From: Paenarthrobacter sp. PH39-S1
GTDB taxonomy: Bacteria; Actinomycetota; Actinomycetes; Actinomycetales; Micrococcaceae
DNA length: 61,729 bases
Assembly (NCBI RefSeq): GCF_030063245.1
Contig: NZ_JASISR010000026.1
Span: forward strand, 1-61,729
Direction of reading: 5' to 3'
Position numbers and translations under genes: made by a program. Position 1 is the first letter of the stretch. Each line of letters starts with the position of its first letter. Under the pieces are notes generated by a model, which was not told the origin of the DNA, made no database searches, and worked only from the letters and a program-made list of their open reading frames with translations. Below are positions 26,094-36,748 of this stretch, piece by piece.

Positions 26094-27278
26094 GTGAGCA
26101 ACTGTTACTCGACCCAAACAGTGGGATCCGACGGGGCCGAGGCGCGGCGCTGGCATGAATTGCTGGACCGGCTCCTGGTGGCGGCCCTGACCGACACCTT
26201 CCTGGACCGGGTCCTGCAGATACCCAGTTACCGCCAGGCGCCGCTCCCGGCCAGCGAAATCCGAAGGACCGCGGCAACGTCGTTCGCGGCCCTGATCAAG
26301 AGTCTGCGGCACGACGTCGATTCCGCGGGGATGGAGGCCGAACGGCTGCGCATCGCCACCGAGGTGGGGGTCTCCCGAGCCCGTGCCGGTATTCCGGTCG
26401 AGTCCCTCATGTCCGCGATCCGCCTGGACTTCTCGGTGCTCTGGAGCGAGCTGACTGCCCAAGCCGACGAAGCCGACGCGGCCCTGCTGGTGCGGCACGC
26501 CGAAATTGTGTGGCATGTCGTCGACTCCTATGCCAGCCAGACGCAGGTCATCTACATCGCCGAGCAGCAGCGCATCCTCAACGAGGCGACGGCGATCCGG
26601 CAGGGCTATGTGGCCGCGGTCTTCGGGCCGGTCAATCCCACAACGGAGATGCTTGACCGGATCGCCAACGAACTGGGCCTCCACCCGGACACGCCCCTGG
26701 ACGTCACGGTGGCGGCCGGCACCGAGGCAACGCAACTGCGCGTGGTCATCGCCCATGCGGCGCGGCGGGGCAGCGAGATCTTCACCCATCCTCTGGGGGA
26801 TGCACTGGTGGCTTTCTGGCCCGTCGATGAACGCCCCGGTTCGGCCGTGCACGAGGCCGCGGAAGAGATCCGGCGTCTGCGCTGCGGTCTGGTCGAAAAC
26901 GTGGCGGGACTACCGGCGCTCGCCTCATCCGCACGCATCGCCGGGGATCTCGCCAGCCTGATCAGCGACCGCGACGAAGGGGCCCTAACGCTCAAGCGGG
27001 CGTGGGCGAGAATCGCCCGCATGCGAATGGCCGAGGCCGGGATCCCCATCGCCGCCGACGTCGACACCGCCCTGGCCCGGTGTGGGGGAGCGGAGCGCGA
27101 ACGACTTGTCGAAGCGGTCCGGACCTACGCGGCAACCGGCAGCGTGGGCGCCGCCTCGGAACAGCTCTTCTGCCACCGCAATACGCTGATGAACCGGCTG
27201 CGGCGGTTCCGGGAGCTCACCGGGATCGACGTCATGATCCCGGACCAGATCGCCCGCCTCGTCGTCGCCTGGTCCTGA
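26094..27278 (+). CDS. PucR-family transcriptional regulator
   Basis: The roughly 394-residue protein has an N-terminal sensory region (RRWHELLDRLLVAALTDTFL; ARAGIPVESLMSAIRLDF), a GGDEF-like middle, and the C-terminal PucR HTH_30: YAATGSVGAASEQLFCHRNT then LMNRLRRFRELTGIDV. PucR-type regulators control purine, ureide and related N-compound catabolism. GTG 26094 follows directly after the operator palindrome; an upstream frame extension crosses the promoter and is unlikely to be translated. Divergent orientation makes it the probable regulator of the 24598-19842 operon. Confidence 0.92.
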   Translation: MSNCYSTQTVGSDGAEARRWHELLDRLLVAALTDTFLDRVLQIPSYRQAPLPASEIRRTAATSFAALIKSLRHDVDSAGMEAERLRIATEVGVSRARAGIPVESLMSAIRLDFSVLWSELTAQADEADAALLVRHAEIVWHVVDSYASQTQVIYIAEQQRILNEATAIRQGYVAAVFGPVNPTTEMLDRIANELGLHPDTPLDVTVAAGTEATQLRVVIAHAARRGSEIFTHPLGDALVAFWPVDERPGSAVHEAAEEIRRLRCGLVENVAGLPALASSARIAGDLASLISDRDEGALTLKRAWARIARMRMAEAGIPIAADVDTALARCGGAERERLVEAVRTYAATGSVGAASEQLFCHRNTLMNRLRRFRELTGIDVMIPDQIARLVVAWS

Positions 27279-27354
27279 CCGGCTTGCCTTAGATCGGGAC
27301 CAGCAATGGTTGGCGACCCAGTATCCGGCCACCGACGTGGGGAAGAAACAAAAA

Positions 27355-27375
27355 ACGGCCCCCGGAAGGGGCCGT
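27355..27375 (-). terminator. Rho-independent terminator (minus strand)
   Basis: ACGGCCCC (27355-27362) pairs with GGGGCCGT (27368-27375) around a five-base loop. Read on the minus strand it is followed by TTTTTTGTTT, a classic terminator. On the plus strand no T-run follows, so it does not terminate pucR. The nearest intact minus-strand gene is vapC, 250 bases upstream. Confidence 0.75.
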
Positions 27376-27626
27376 CGGACTACGGTCGTTGGACCGCAGC
27401 GGGGTATCTAGTTAAGCCAGCAGACTTTCGTGTCCGTGTGTCGTCCGCGACTGGCCAACAAAGGTAGGTTCGCCGTCCCCATCACCCCCCCCCAAAAAAA
27501 GTCTGCCCCTGAGGTGGCATATCAGCGGGTTGATCTCTGGCATTGCTTCGGGCGCCTGAGCAACAACAAGTCGCGGCCGTCAAGAGGATATTCAAGTGCG
27601 GCCTCAGTAACTGACCGCGACGCACG
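27376..27626. other. Spacer with a C9-A7 homopolymer tract
   Basis: No supported gene. Nine C (27485-27493) followed by seven A (27494-27500) form an unusual homopolymer junction. A short minus-strand frame ends just before the terminator (reading TFVGQSRTTHGHESLLA), possibly the tail of a lost gene. Confidence 0.4.
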
Positions 27627-28082
27627 TCAGCGCTGTCCGTCCGCAGGATCGAACCAGGTCAATCCTGAAAACCGGGCGAATCCTCGATCTGCCGTCGCGA
27701 GACGAGCCCCGTGGGCAATGGCAGCAGCGGCGATGTAGGCGTCGGGCACCAGGTTGCCCTTGACGGCCCGATCGACGTCGATCAGTTGTGCGAACGCTCG
27801 CCACAAAGACTCGGACGCAGGCAACCATCTCGCGGAAGGAGCGCCGATCAGCGCGTTCACGAATTCAAGTGCGCGTCTGATGGGAGCAGGGGCCGGCATG
27901 ATTTTCGGATGCGTGACGATGCGCACAAACCCGGATAGGACGGTGTCGAGAAGCGCGAACTCCTCTGCTACGGTCGGCACGGCTCCCCCCAACGCTTCGG
28001 CGAGCCACGGTGCATATGCCTCGTGCTGCGGTGCATCCGAGTCGAACGCGTACACCAGCACATTGACGTCGACGAGAATCAC
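27627..28082 (-). CDS. vapC: VapC-type PIN-domain ribonuclease toxin
   Basis: A 151-residue PIN protein that cuts RNA when free of its antitoxin. Acidic active-site residues are visible: ILVDVNVLVYAFD at the N terminus, the EEFALLD helix, DAYIAAAAIAHGARLATADR and GFARF at the C terminus. GTG/ATG start overlaps the vapB stop by four bases, the standard arrangement. Length and motifs are complete, so it is probably active. Nearby transposase remnants fit horizontal transfer. Confidence 0.92.
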   Translation of the reverse strand: MILVDVNVLVYAFDSDAPQHEAYAPWLAEALGGAVPTVAEEFALLDTVLSGFVRIVTHPKIMPAPAPIRRALEFVNALIGAPSARWLPASESLWRAFAQLIDVDRAVKGNLVPDAYIAAAAIAHGARLATADRGFARFSGLTWFDPADGQR

Positions 28083-28321
28083 GTGGATTCATCCATAGTC
28101 GCCCACAGTGCCTCCCGGTCCGCGATATCGACGAGATAGCCGTCCGCGCTCTTGCCGTTCCATGTCGGGAGCTGAAGCGGTTTTCCCGCGTAGCGCTGAG
28201 CGGACGAAAGTCGTTGCCGGAGCGCTTCCTCCACGATGCTCGTGACCGTGCGCTTTTCGGTTGCCGCCGCCCGCTTCAATGCGTCAAAGAGCGCGTCTGG
28301 CAAGTTCAGCGTCGTCTTCAT
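28079..28321 (-). CDS. vapB: VapB-type antitoxin
   Basis: An 80-residue protein with the ribbon-helix-helix start MKTTLNLPDALFDALKRAA and TVTSIVEEALRQRL, then a C-terminal arm (YLVDIADREALWATM) of the sort that binds VapC. The antitoxin neutralises the toxin and represses the operon by binding its promoter. ATG 28321 matches family starts; a longer version from 28333 is possible. The stop overlaps the vapC start. Confidence 0.9.
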   Translation of the reverse strand: MKTTLNLPDALFDALKRAAATEKRTVTSIVEEALRQRLSSAQRYAGKPLQLPTWNGKSADGYLVDIADREALWATMDEST

Positions 28322-28379
28322 GCATACCAGCATACTCGTTCATATGGGCATATGGTTCGAGTCTGCATGGCGGTGCTTT

Positions 28380-28604
28380 CTCGCCTACGGAGAATCCCCC
28401 GGCGCTCGCCCGCGTCACCAACGAGTAGACCCGACGTCGTGATGGACCCAACTGCTCGGCAGCATCATCAGCAGTTTGCTTTCCCACAGTTCCCAACGCG
28501 GTGAACGGGGCGATCACGGCCGAACGTCGCCGGGCCAGCTCCGATGCCTCCTCCGATATGGATAAGAGACCACGCTCAACGATCGGAGTCTCATCTGCCT
28601 TCAT
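28380..28604 (-). mobile_element. Transposase N-terminal fragment (Mu/integrase-type)
   Basis: The minus-strand frame from ATG 28604 reads IVERGLLSISEEASELARRR, SAVIAPFTALGTVGKQTADD, AAEQLGPSRRRVYSLVTRAS, the HTH region that begins Mu-type DDE transposases (ISEEAW...RRAEVIAPL; LGLSRRQVYVLIRRA). No catalytic domain follows; the frame runs into the vapB promoter region. It is the stump of an insertion element. Confidence 0.6.
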
Positions 28605-28754
28605 CTCGTCCGCGATTCGTGCAGTGGGTTTTCCATTCTTTCTACCATCATCTCCTTTGCCTATCGCATTTCCGTAGGTTGTACGATGGGCTTGTCGTTC
28701 ACCGCCCACGCGCTGCATCCCACGAAGGAGGCGCGGCCACGATGGCGGAGGCGC

Positions 28755-28892
28755 GGCGGACCGGAGCAGAAGTGCCGCAGGGAGGAAATCCGCCGTCGAA
28801 TTGCCCAGGAGTCACAGTGGCGGTATGTGCCCATCGAGGACTTTTCCACGGCAGACCGAATGGACCCCCGGGTTCTCAGCGCGAGGCTTGAG
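28755..28892 (+). pseudogene. Possible fragment of a ThDP-dependent enzyme
   Basis: The plus-strand frame reads REEIRRRIAQESQWRYVPIE then DFSTADRMDPRVLSARLEE. This resembles the linker before the ThDP domain of acetolactate synthase-like proteins, where DPRxLSxxLDxxLP is common. Nothing recognisable precedes or follows it in any frame. The match is short, so the call is tentative. Confidence 0.3.
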
Positions 28893-29099
28893 GAACCGGG
28901 CGGCCCGGTCGGCCGTCTTGCTAGGATCGCAAGGAGGGGTGTCGTCGCGTTTTCGGAAGGGCCTGGAGATCCAGGCGTCCGATGAAACCGGAGGCACCGG
29001 GCGGAAGGATCCTCGCCGGGCGGCAATTTGGCTCCCGCCGGAGAGTTCATGATCGAGGGTCAGGCAAACATGACATCCGACTAGGGGGGAGGTTCATCA

Positions 29100-29774
29100 A
29101 TGGTCCTTCAGGATCGAGCAAAGGCCACACGTGAGGCGATCCTTGCCGGTGCAGCGGCGGTTTTTGAGGAGCACGGCTACGGCAACGCCAGCCTGACCCA
29201 GGTGTCGGACGCCGCAGCGGTGACCAAGGGAGCCCTCTACTTTCATTTCCAATCCAAGGAAGTGCTGGCCAAGGCCGTCATCGAGGAGCAGCACCGGATG
29301 GCCCGTGCGTACAGCGAAGAACTCCTCAACGAGAACCGTCCGGCACTGGTGACGATGATCCTCATGTGCCGTGCCTTCGGGCTCCAGCTCGTCAATGAAC
29401 TCGTTGTCAGGGCTGGCATCCGCCTGACCTTTGAAGCGACGGCGTTCGGTGCCCCCATGCCGGAACCTTATGAAGACTGGATCGCCACGATGGAAGACTT
29501 GGCGGATCAGGCCAAGAAGGAAGGTCACATTCGCTCCGGAGTGGATCCTGCTGCATTTGCCCGGTTCATTGTGGCGTCGTTCACCGGGGTTCAAATGGTC
29601 TCCGACGTACTGACCCGCCGCGCGGACGTCATGCTGCGCATCGAAGAAATGTGGGCGATCCTGCTCCCCGGGATTGTGCATGAAGATTTTCACGAGGATC
29701 TGAAGGCTCTGTCCGGACTGATTTCCGGTGATGGTTCCAGTTCGAAACCGGCAAAGGCTGCCACCCGGGCGTGA
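29100..29774 (+). CDS. TetR-family regulator of the ScbR/ArpA gamma-butyrolactone receptor type
   Basis: The 224-residue protein begins QDRAKATREAILAGAAAVFE with VTKGALYFHFQSKEVLAKAV, the HTH of the ScbR/ArpA receptors, and keeps the ligand-domain features (AGIRLTFEA, WIATMEDLADQAKKEGHI). In streptomycetes these repress antibiotic or morphogenesis genes until a butyrolactone binds. No butyrolactone synthase (AfsA) or biosynthetic cluster is in the window, so it may be an orphan sensor. GGGGGAGG precedes ATG 29100. Confidence 0.9.
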   Translation: MVLQDRAKATREAILAGAAAVFEEHGYGNASLTQVSDAAAVTKGALYFHFQSKEVLAKAVIEEQHRMARAYSEELLNENRPALVTMILMCRAFGLQLVNELVVRAGIRLTFEATAFGAPMPEPYEDWIATMEDLADQAKKEGHIRSGVDPAAFARFIVASFTGVQMVSDVLTRRADVMLRIEEMWAILLPGIVHEDFHEDLKALSGLISGDGSSSKPAKAATRA

Positions 29775-30266
29775 GACCTCGGGATGGGCGCACCAGGACC
29801 ACCTCGTTCTCCACTGCGAGTTCGACGATGGACATGATGTGGTTGTCGGGACTGCTGAATCCGGCGATGAATCCGGCAACACCAGATTCGACAAGCATGG
29901 CATGGGAATGACCAGATTAAACCGGATGACCATATTGTTTCTAACTCGTCATTGGTCTATGCTCTTCTTTGGGGCTGCGGGTTTGATGGGAAAGTAGTTC
30001 GGCATCCGCGGACGTCCGAATGTGCCGGCGTTATTTTTGGGGGCGGCGGCAACCCCTTCGGTCCTTGGATTAGAGTCTTGGCTCAGAACTCTGGTGGTAC
30101 GGCATTCGCGGCCGCAAAAGAGATGTGGCCAGCCGTATTGGGGGATCGGCTGGCCATACAATTAAACAGTACAGTACAGGATCCTCTGACGCAGTGCGGT
30201 GGGATTGGACGTCGACGCGGCGGAGGTTTGCTCCCGGGGAGGGTCACTTCCGTGCTGACGCGTAGG
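29775..30266. other. 492-base convergent spacer without a recognisable gene
   Basis: It lies between the ends of the TetR gene (plus) and aldo/keto reductase gene (minus). A minus-strand frame (29629-29898) reads GVAGFIAGFSSPDNHIMSIV, which looks protein-like but matches no family I know. An AT-rich patch at 29917-29960 could be a promoter. Confidence 0.35.
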
Positions 30267-31313
30267 TCACCGCCGGCGGAGCTCGGGCGTCAACCAGAAA
30301 TTGCTGAAACCAGCATCATCGGGGTTCACATTCACCCCGGGCGGCACGATTTCGTCGATGCGGTCGAGGGTGGATGCATCGAGCTCGAGCGCAGCGGCAT
30401 CCAGCTGTGACTCGAGCTGCTCCATTGTCCGGGGCCCCATGATCGCGCTCGTGACCGCGGGGTGACGGAGCACGAACGCGATGGCGAGGTGCACGAGCGG
30501 GATGCCCAGTTCGTCGGCAAGTCCGCCCAACTTGTCCGCTGCTTCGAACTTGGCGGCTATCTTGGGGTTGCCCAGGTCGTAGCGACCAGGATCGCGATCG
30601 CTGCGATGGGTGGCCGGCAGATCCTGTCCCTTGCGGAACTTACCACTGAGCCATCCGCCCGCTAGCGGGCTCCAGACGAGGGTCCCCATTCCGTGCCGCT
30701 GCGTAGTCGGCAGCAGATCGGCCTCGATGCCTCGCGTGAGCACTGAGTAGGGTGGCTGCTCCGTGACGAAGCGTGCCAGGTGGCGCTCACGCGAAGTCCA
30801 TTGGGCCTCGACGACCTGCGATGGCTGGAACGTGGACGAGCCGATGTAGCGCACCTTTCCCTGGGCGACCAAATCGGTGAGGGCGCCGAGACTTTCCTCG
30901 ATGTCGGTGTGCTCATCGGGACGGTGCATCTGGTAGAGATCGATGTAGTCGGTACCGAGCCGGCGCAGGGAGTCTTCGACCGAGCGGATAATCCAGCGGC
31001 GCGAACCGCCACGATAGTTAGGCTGCTGTTTCATGCCGTTGAAAAACTTAGTGGCCAAAATGATATCTCCGCGCCTGCCGGATTGGGCAATTGCCTTGCC
31101 GACGATCTCCTCCGACTCCCCGAACGAGTAGATATCAGCGGTGTCAATGAAGTTGATGCCAGCATCAAGGGCGCGATGAATGATGCGGATCGAAGCTTCG
31201 TGATCTTTGTTGCCCCAATCGCCGAACATCATGGTGCCGAGGGCGAGGCGGCTGACCTCCACTCCCGTGCGTCCGAGGTACGTGGTGGGCTGGGCTGGGC
31301 TTTGCGCTGGCAT
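30267..31313 (-). CDS. Aldo/keto reductase
   Basis: A 348-residue NADPH-dependent carbonyl reductase of the AKR superfamily. Motifs: YLGRTGVEVSRLALGTMMFG, GINFIDTADIYSFGESEE (catalytic Asp and Tyr), ILATKFFNG (Lys), LYQMHRPDEHTDIEE (His), and a C-terminal NADPH site (ILMGPRT-like AIMGPRTMEQLESQLDAA). ATG 31313 is preferred; GTG 31322 is also in frame. It stands alone, with the ribokinase gene 50 bases upstream on the same strand. Natural substrate unknown. Confidence 0.93.
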   Translation of the reverse strand: MPAQSPAQPTTYLGRTGVEVSRLALGTMMFGDWGNKDHEASIRIIHRALDAGINFIDTADIYSFGESEEIVGKAIAQSGRRGDIILATKFFNGMKQQPNYRGGSRRWIIRSVEDSLRRLGTDYIDLYQMHRPDEHTDIEESLGALTDLVAQGKVRYIGSSTFQPSQVVEAQWTSRERHLARFVTEQPPYSVLTRGIEADLLPTTQRHGMGTLVWSPLAGGWLSGKFRKGQDLPATHRSDRDPGRYDLGNPKIAAKFEAADKLGGLADELGIPLVHLAIAFVLRHPAVTSAIMGPRTMEQLESQLDAAALELDASTLDRIDEIVPPGVNVNPDDAGFSNFWLTPELRRR

Positions 31314-31364
31314 GTTTTTCACTCTACGCCTGCGCTCGGCGGACGGTGCCGCCCAGTTCGATGA

Positions 31365-32321
31365 CTAGGAAGAATTCGTTCTTGCGTCCGACGCAGCGAG
31401 GGCCGCGACGTCCGCCGCGGTGGGATAGGCCGCCTGGGTGCCCTTCTTGGTGGCCGCCATGGCCGCGGCAACGGAGGCGTACCGGGCGGCCGCCAGCAGG
31501 GAATCACCGGCGGCCAGGCGGGCGGTCGCCGCCCCGGTGAACGCGTCTCCCGCGCCGGTGGTGTCGACGGCGTCTACCCGGGTGGGTGCTATGCGCACCG
31601 CGCGGGTGGGCGAGGTTGAATCCAGCACCACCGAACCCTGCGAACCAAGCGTGAGAAGCACCTGGCCCAGCCCGCGCGCGGCAAATCTGGCCACGGCGGG
31701 CTCCCACTCGGACTCCGGGTCCTCCGCGGAGGGCAGGGTGAAACCGTCCAGGAACTCCGAGGCCTCGTGCGCATTCACCAGCAGCACATCCGTCAGCGCT
31801 GCCAACTCGGACGGAATGGACGCATAGGGTGAGAGGTTCAGCAGAACCTTCGCGCCGCCGTCGTGCCCAGCCTGCGCCGCGGCCTGCACAGCCTCCAGCG
31901 GAACTTCCAGGCACAGGCAGACCACCGCGGCGCCGGCAAACGAGTCCGCGCCCATCTGCTCCGGAGCCAGCGTTGCATTGGCGCCGGCGGAGATGATGAT
32001 CGAGTTCTCCCCGTGGCTGTCAACGGAAATCACCGCAACACCCGTGGGCTCGGCGGTGCGGCGCACGCGGCTGACGTCGACCCCGGCGGCCGCGACGGAG
32101 GACAGCAGCATGGCCCCGTTGGCGTCGTCGCCCACCGCGCCGATCAGCGTCACCGAACCGCCCACCAGGCTGGCCGCCACGGCCTGGTTGGCGCTCTTAC
32201 CGCCGGCGTTGACGGCAAAACCGGTTCCGCGCAGGGTCTCGCCCGGCAGCGGCAGGCGGTCGCAGTAAATGGTCAGGTCGGCGTTCAGCGAACCGGTCAC
32301 AATGATGCGTCGGGAAGTCAT
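31365..32321 (-). CDS. rbsK: Ribokinase (PfkB family)
   Basis: This 318-residue sugar kinase phosphorylates ribose or a related sugar. Signatures: VTGSLNADLTIYCDRLPLPG, GFAVNAGGKSANQAVAASLV (PfkB motif 1), GAVGDDANG, and DTTGAGDAFTGAATARLAAG with the catalytic Asp. ATG 32321 matches family starts. With the upstream MFS gene and nucleoside hydrolase remnant, this formed a nucleoside salvage operon: uptake, cleavage and phosphorylation of ribose. Confidence 0.92.
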   Translation of the reverse strand: MTSRRIIVTGSLNADLTIYCDRLPLPGETLRGTGFAVNAGGKSANQAVAASLVGGSVTLIGAVGDDANGAMLLSSVAAAGVDVSRVRRTAEPTGVAVISVDSHGENSIIISAGANATLAPEQMGADSFAGAAVVCLCLEVPLEAVQAAAQAGHDGGAKVLLNLSPYASIPSELAALTDVLLVNAHEASEFLDGFTLPSAEDPESEWEPAVARFAARGLGQVLLTLGSQGSVVLDSTSPTRAVRIAPTRVDAVDTTGAGDAFTGAATARLAAGDSLLAAARYASVAAAMAATKKGTQAAYPTAADVAALAASDARTNSS

Positions 32322-32387
32322 GGCGTGCCTTTCCAGGCTGCCGATGGCGGGCAGGGAGCGGGCAGAGCGCGGGCAGGGTGCGGGCAT

Positions 32388-33758
32388 TTAAGCGTGGACC
32401 TCGGCGTCAACCGGCCTGGGAATCAGCAGCGAGGAGGCCAGCGCCAGCCCGGTGATCACCAGGGCCACCACCACAACCGCGGTGTACGACGCCACAACAC
32501 CCATGGTTCCCGCGGCCACCAGAATCGCCGGCAGCACCAAAAAGCTCAGGCCGGCACCGAGGTTAAACGCGCCGGCGTTCATTCCGGGCAGGAAGCCGGG
32601 GTTGCCCTCGGGGGGGTGCACCACACCCAGGCCGTTGAGCATGATGTTCACGGTTCCGGCGTACATAATGCCCAGCAGCACCGTGCCGGCGATCATCAGA
32701 CCCAGGTTGTGCAGGCCGAAGAAACCGATCACGGCCAGCGCTACCAGGGCGCCGATCAGGCCGATCCGCAGCACCCGGGTGTAGCCGAGGACGGGCGCCA
32801 GCCGGCCGCTGATGGGGCCGAAGACCCAGCCCAGCAGGGCGTACGGGGTAAGGATAATCAGGGACATTTGCGTGGCACCAATGTTGAAGCCCGGTGCCGC
32901 GGCCTGCACGAACGCGGGCACAATGCCGTTGATCACGGCGAAAATGCCGGTCATGGTCAAGGTGGTGGTCAGCAGGGTGGCCCAAGTGGCGCGCCGGCGC
33001 AGGTGCACAATTTCCACCATCGGGTGCCTGGAGCGCTTTTCCGTGTTCCAGAACAAGAGGAAGCCGACGACGGCGATCACCGCCAGCGCGATGGTCAGCA
33101 CCAAGGTGCCGCTCGAGAAGGCGCCCAACAGCGATGTTGCCTCATTGAGGGCGGTCAGCAGGGCGCCGACCGCAATGACGATGAAGAACACGCCTAGCCA
33201 GTCCATCCGCGTGCCCTCGCCGGGCTTGCTTTCACGGGCAAGGAAGGCCACCAGCAATGCGGCTGCGCCACCCAGGACAACCATCAGCCAAAAGATGCTG
33301 CGGAAACCGTAATGCTGCGCGAAGAAGCCGCCCACGAACGAGTCAATGCCGGCGATGCCGCCGTTGACCGCCGTGATCAGGCCCATCAATACGCCGTATT
33401 TTTTGGGTTCGGTGACTTCGGAGCGCAGCATAATCAGGGCCAGCGGCACGGTGGGGCCGCTGACGCCCTGGATGATCCGCCCCACGAACAGCCAGGTGAC
33501 GTCGGGGGCAACGGCGGAGATGACCGAGCCGGCGGCCATCATGATCATCATGCCCAGCAGAACTTTCTTGCGGCCAATGATGTCGCTCAGGCGGGGCAGG
33601 AACAGGGAGAACACCGCGGCCGCTGTGAAGAACCAGGTCTGGGACAGGCCGATCACTGCCTGGTTGGTGTGCAGTTCCTCGCCCATGGTGACCAGCGCGG
33701 GGCTGAGCATGGACGCGTTGAGCTGGAAGGCGATACAGGCGGCCAGCAGTGCCACCAT
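32388..33758 (-). CDS. MFS transporter of a nucleoside/ribose operon, probably missing its start codon
   Basis: A 14-helix-type MFS protein of at least 456 residues (LFLPRLSDIIGRKKVLLGM loop; GRIIQGVSGPTVPLALIML). ATG 33758 lies right at the first helix. The frame continues upstream as STTVSRTKSNAGSVTAL, a normal cytoplasmic N terminus, back to an ATA codon at 33810-33812 that overlaps the preceding TAA stop. If ATAA were ATGA this would be the usual coupled start, so a single G-to-A change seems to have removed it. Initiation at 33758 has no good ribosome site. Confidence 0.88.
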   Translation of the reverse strand: MVALLAACIAFQLNASMLSPALVTMGEELHTNQAVIGLSQTWFFTAAAVFSLFLPRLSDIIGRKKVLLGMMIMMAAGSVISAVAPDVTWLFVGRIIQGVSGPTVPLALIMLRSEVTEPKKYGVLMGLITAVNGGIAGIDSFVGGFFAQHYGFRSIFWLMVVLGGAAALLVAFLARESKPGEGTRMDWLGVFFIVIAVGALLTALNEATSLLGAFSSGTLVLTIALAVIAVVGFLLFWNTEKRSRHPMVEIVHLRRRATWATLLTTTLTMTGIFAVINGIVPAFVQAAAPGFNIGATQMSLIILTPYALLGWVFGPISGRLAPVLGYTRVLRIGLIGALVALAVIGFFGLHNLGLMIAGTVLLGIMYAGTVNIMLNGLGVVHPPEGNPGFLPGMNAGAFNLGAGLSFLVLPAILVAAGTMGVVASYTAVVVVALVITGLALASSLLIPRPVDAEVHA

Positions 33759-33808
33759 CAGGGCCGTGACGCTGCCGGCATTGGACTTGGTGCGGCTGAC
33801 GGTGGTAC

Positions 33809-34309
33809 TTATGCTTCCACATCCCCGATCCGGACCAGCGCGTCGGTGACGAGGTCCCAGAACTTCTGATGGTCCAGTTTTACCGCAACGGAGGTATTGC
33901 AGTCCGCGGGCGCCGGTGCCCGGAAGTCCGCAACCGTCATGCCAAGGGTGAGCGTGCCGTTCAATTCAATGTCCACCGGGACCTTTTGCGTGGTCATGAC
34001 GGACGGGTCGATCACGTAGGCCACGGCGCAGGGGTCGTGCACCCGCGGGTAGTCGAAGCCCTGCGCATCCTTGTAGGTTTTGGCGAAGAATTCCATCAGC
34101 TCCATGACGAACCTGGCCGGTTTGGTACCCACGGCCTCAATCCGCGCCACCACGTCCGCGGTGGCCAGCCGCGGCCTGGGCCCGGCATGCTGCTCTAACT
34201 GCTGCCGGCGGCGGGCGCGGCAGTATTGGTGCCTGTGGGGGGAGCCGCAGCCGGCTAGGGTGATCGCGGCCGCTAGGGCCAGAGCGGAGATCGAAAGGCA
34301 GCGCTTCAT
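33809..34309 (-). pseudogene. Chimera of a lipoprotein signal peptide and the nucleoside hydrolase C terminus
   Basis: Residues 1-21 (MKRCLSISALALAAAITLAGC) are a lipoprotein signal with lipobox LAGC, as in sugar-binding proteins. From ATADVVARIEAVGTKPARF on, the protein is the C-terminal third of an inosine-uridine nucleoside hydrolase (YPRVHDPCAVAYVIDPSVMT, GMTVADFRAPAPADCN, LDHQKFWDLVTDAL). The junction (PHRHQYCRARRRQQ) is out of frame; skipping one C of the C6 run gives a normal linker (PTGTNTAAPAAGSS). A deletion joined two genes and an indel connected the frames. The Asp-rich hydrolase active site is missing. Confidence 0.8.
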
Positions 34310-34379
34310 AATGTTGTACCCTTCAACGTTGGTTGCTGTCTGTCAGTCCTGCACCGGTGCGTACAGGCGCAGACCGTGC

Positions 34380-36464
<2,085 letters not shown>

Positions 36465-36467
36465 GAC

Positions 36468-36660
36468 TCTCCTTTTGGCTCGGTGCGGTGCTCGGGCGTC
36501 GGCGAGCTGGTTGCCCACTTCCTCGACGGCCGTCCGCAACGCCGTCGAGGGCCTGCCGTTGTTCAGTGACGCTGTGGACGCAGCGGCCGCCGGTCATGCC
36601 GGAGACCTGGAACGAGACCGCGTCGGCGGCCGGCCGGACCGGGAGCGTCGGGTCAATTCA
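36468..36660 (-). pseudogene. copZ: CopZ-like heavy-metal-associated protein, degenerate
   Basis: Minus-strand pieces of an HMA copper chaperone: VSFQVSGMTGGRCVHSVTEQ, RQALDGV in one frame, and AVEEVGNQLADARA (the usual HMA C terminus) in another, directly before copB. The metal site should read GMTCxxC; the first Cys is Gly. About 25 middle residues are missing and the frames do not match, so a deletion and frameshift destroyed the gene. The second frame is open into copB. Confidence 0.65.
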
Positions 36661-36748
36661 GCACACGCTCCGCTGGACCGCGGGGTGAGGACCTTCATTG
36701 CGTGCTGGCCAGCGGGGTCGTAACGTCATGTTCGGTACTGCCGAATTT

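Noticed and set aside
27485-27500. C9-A7 homopolymer considered as a phase-variation switch
   Set aside because: It is not inside any supported gene or promoter; it may also be an assembly-sensitive tract.
31863-33197. A 444-codon frame opposite the ribokinase and MFS genes
   Set aside because: Compositionally odd (Gln/Gly/His-rich) shadow of the MFS gene.
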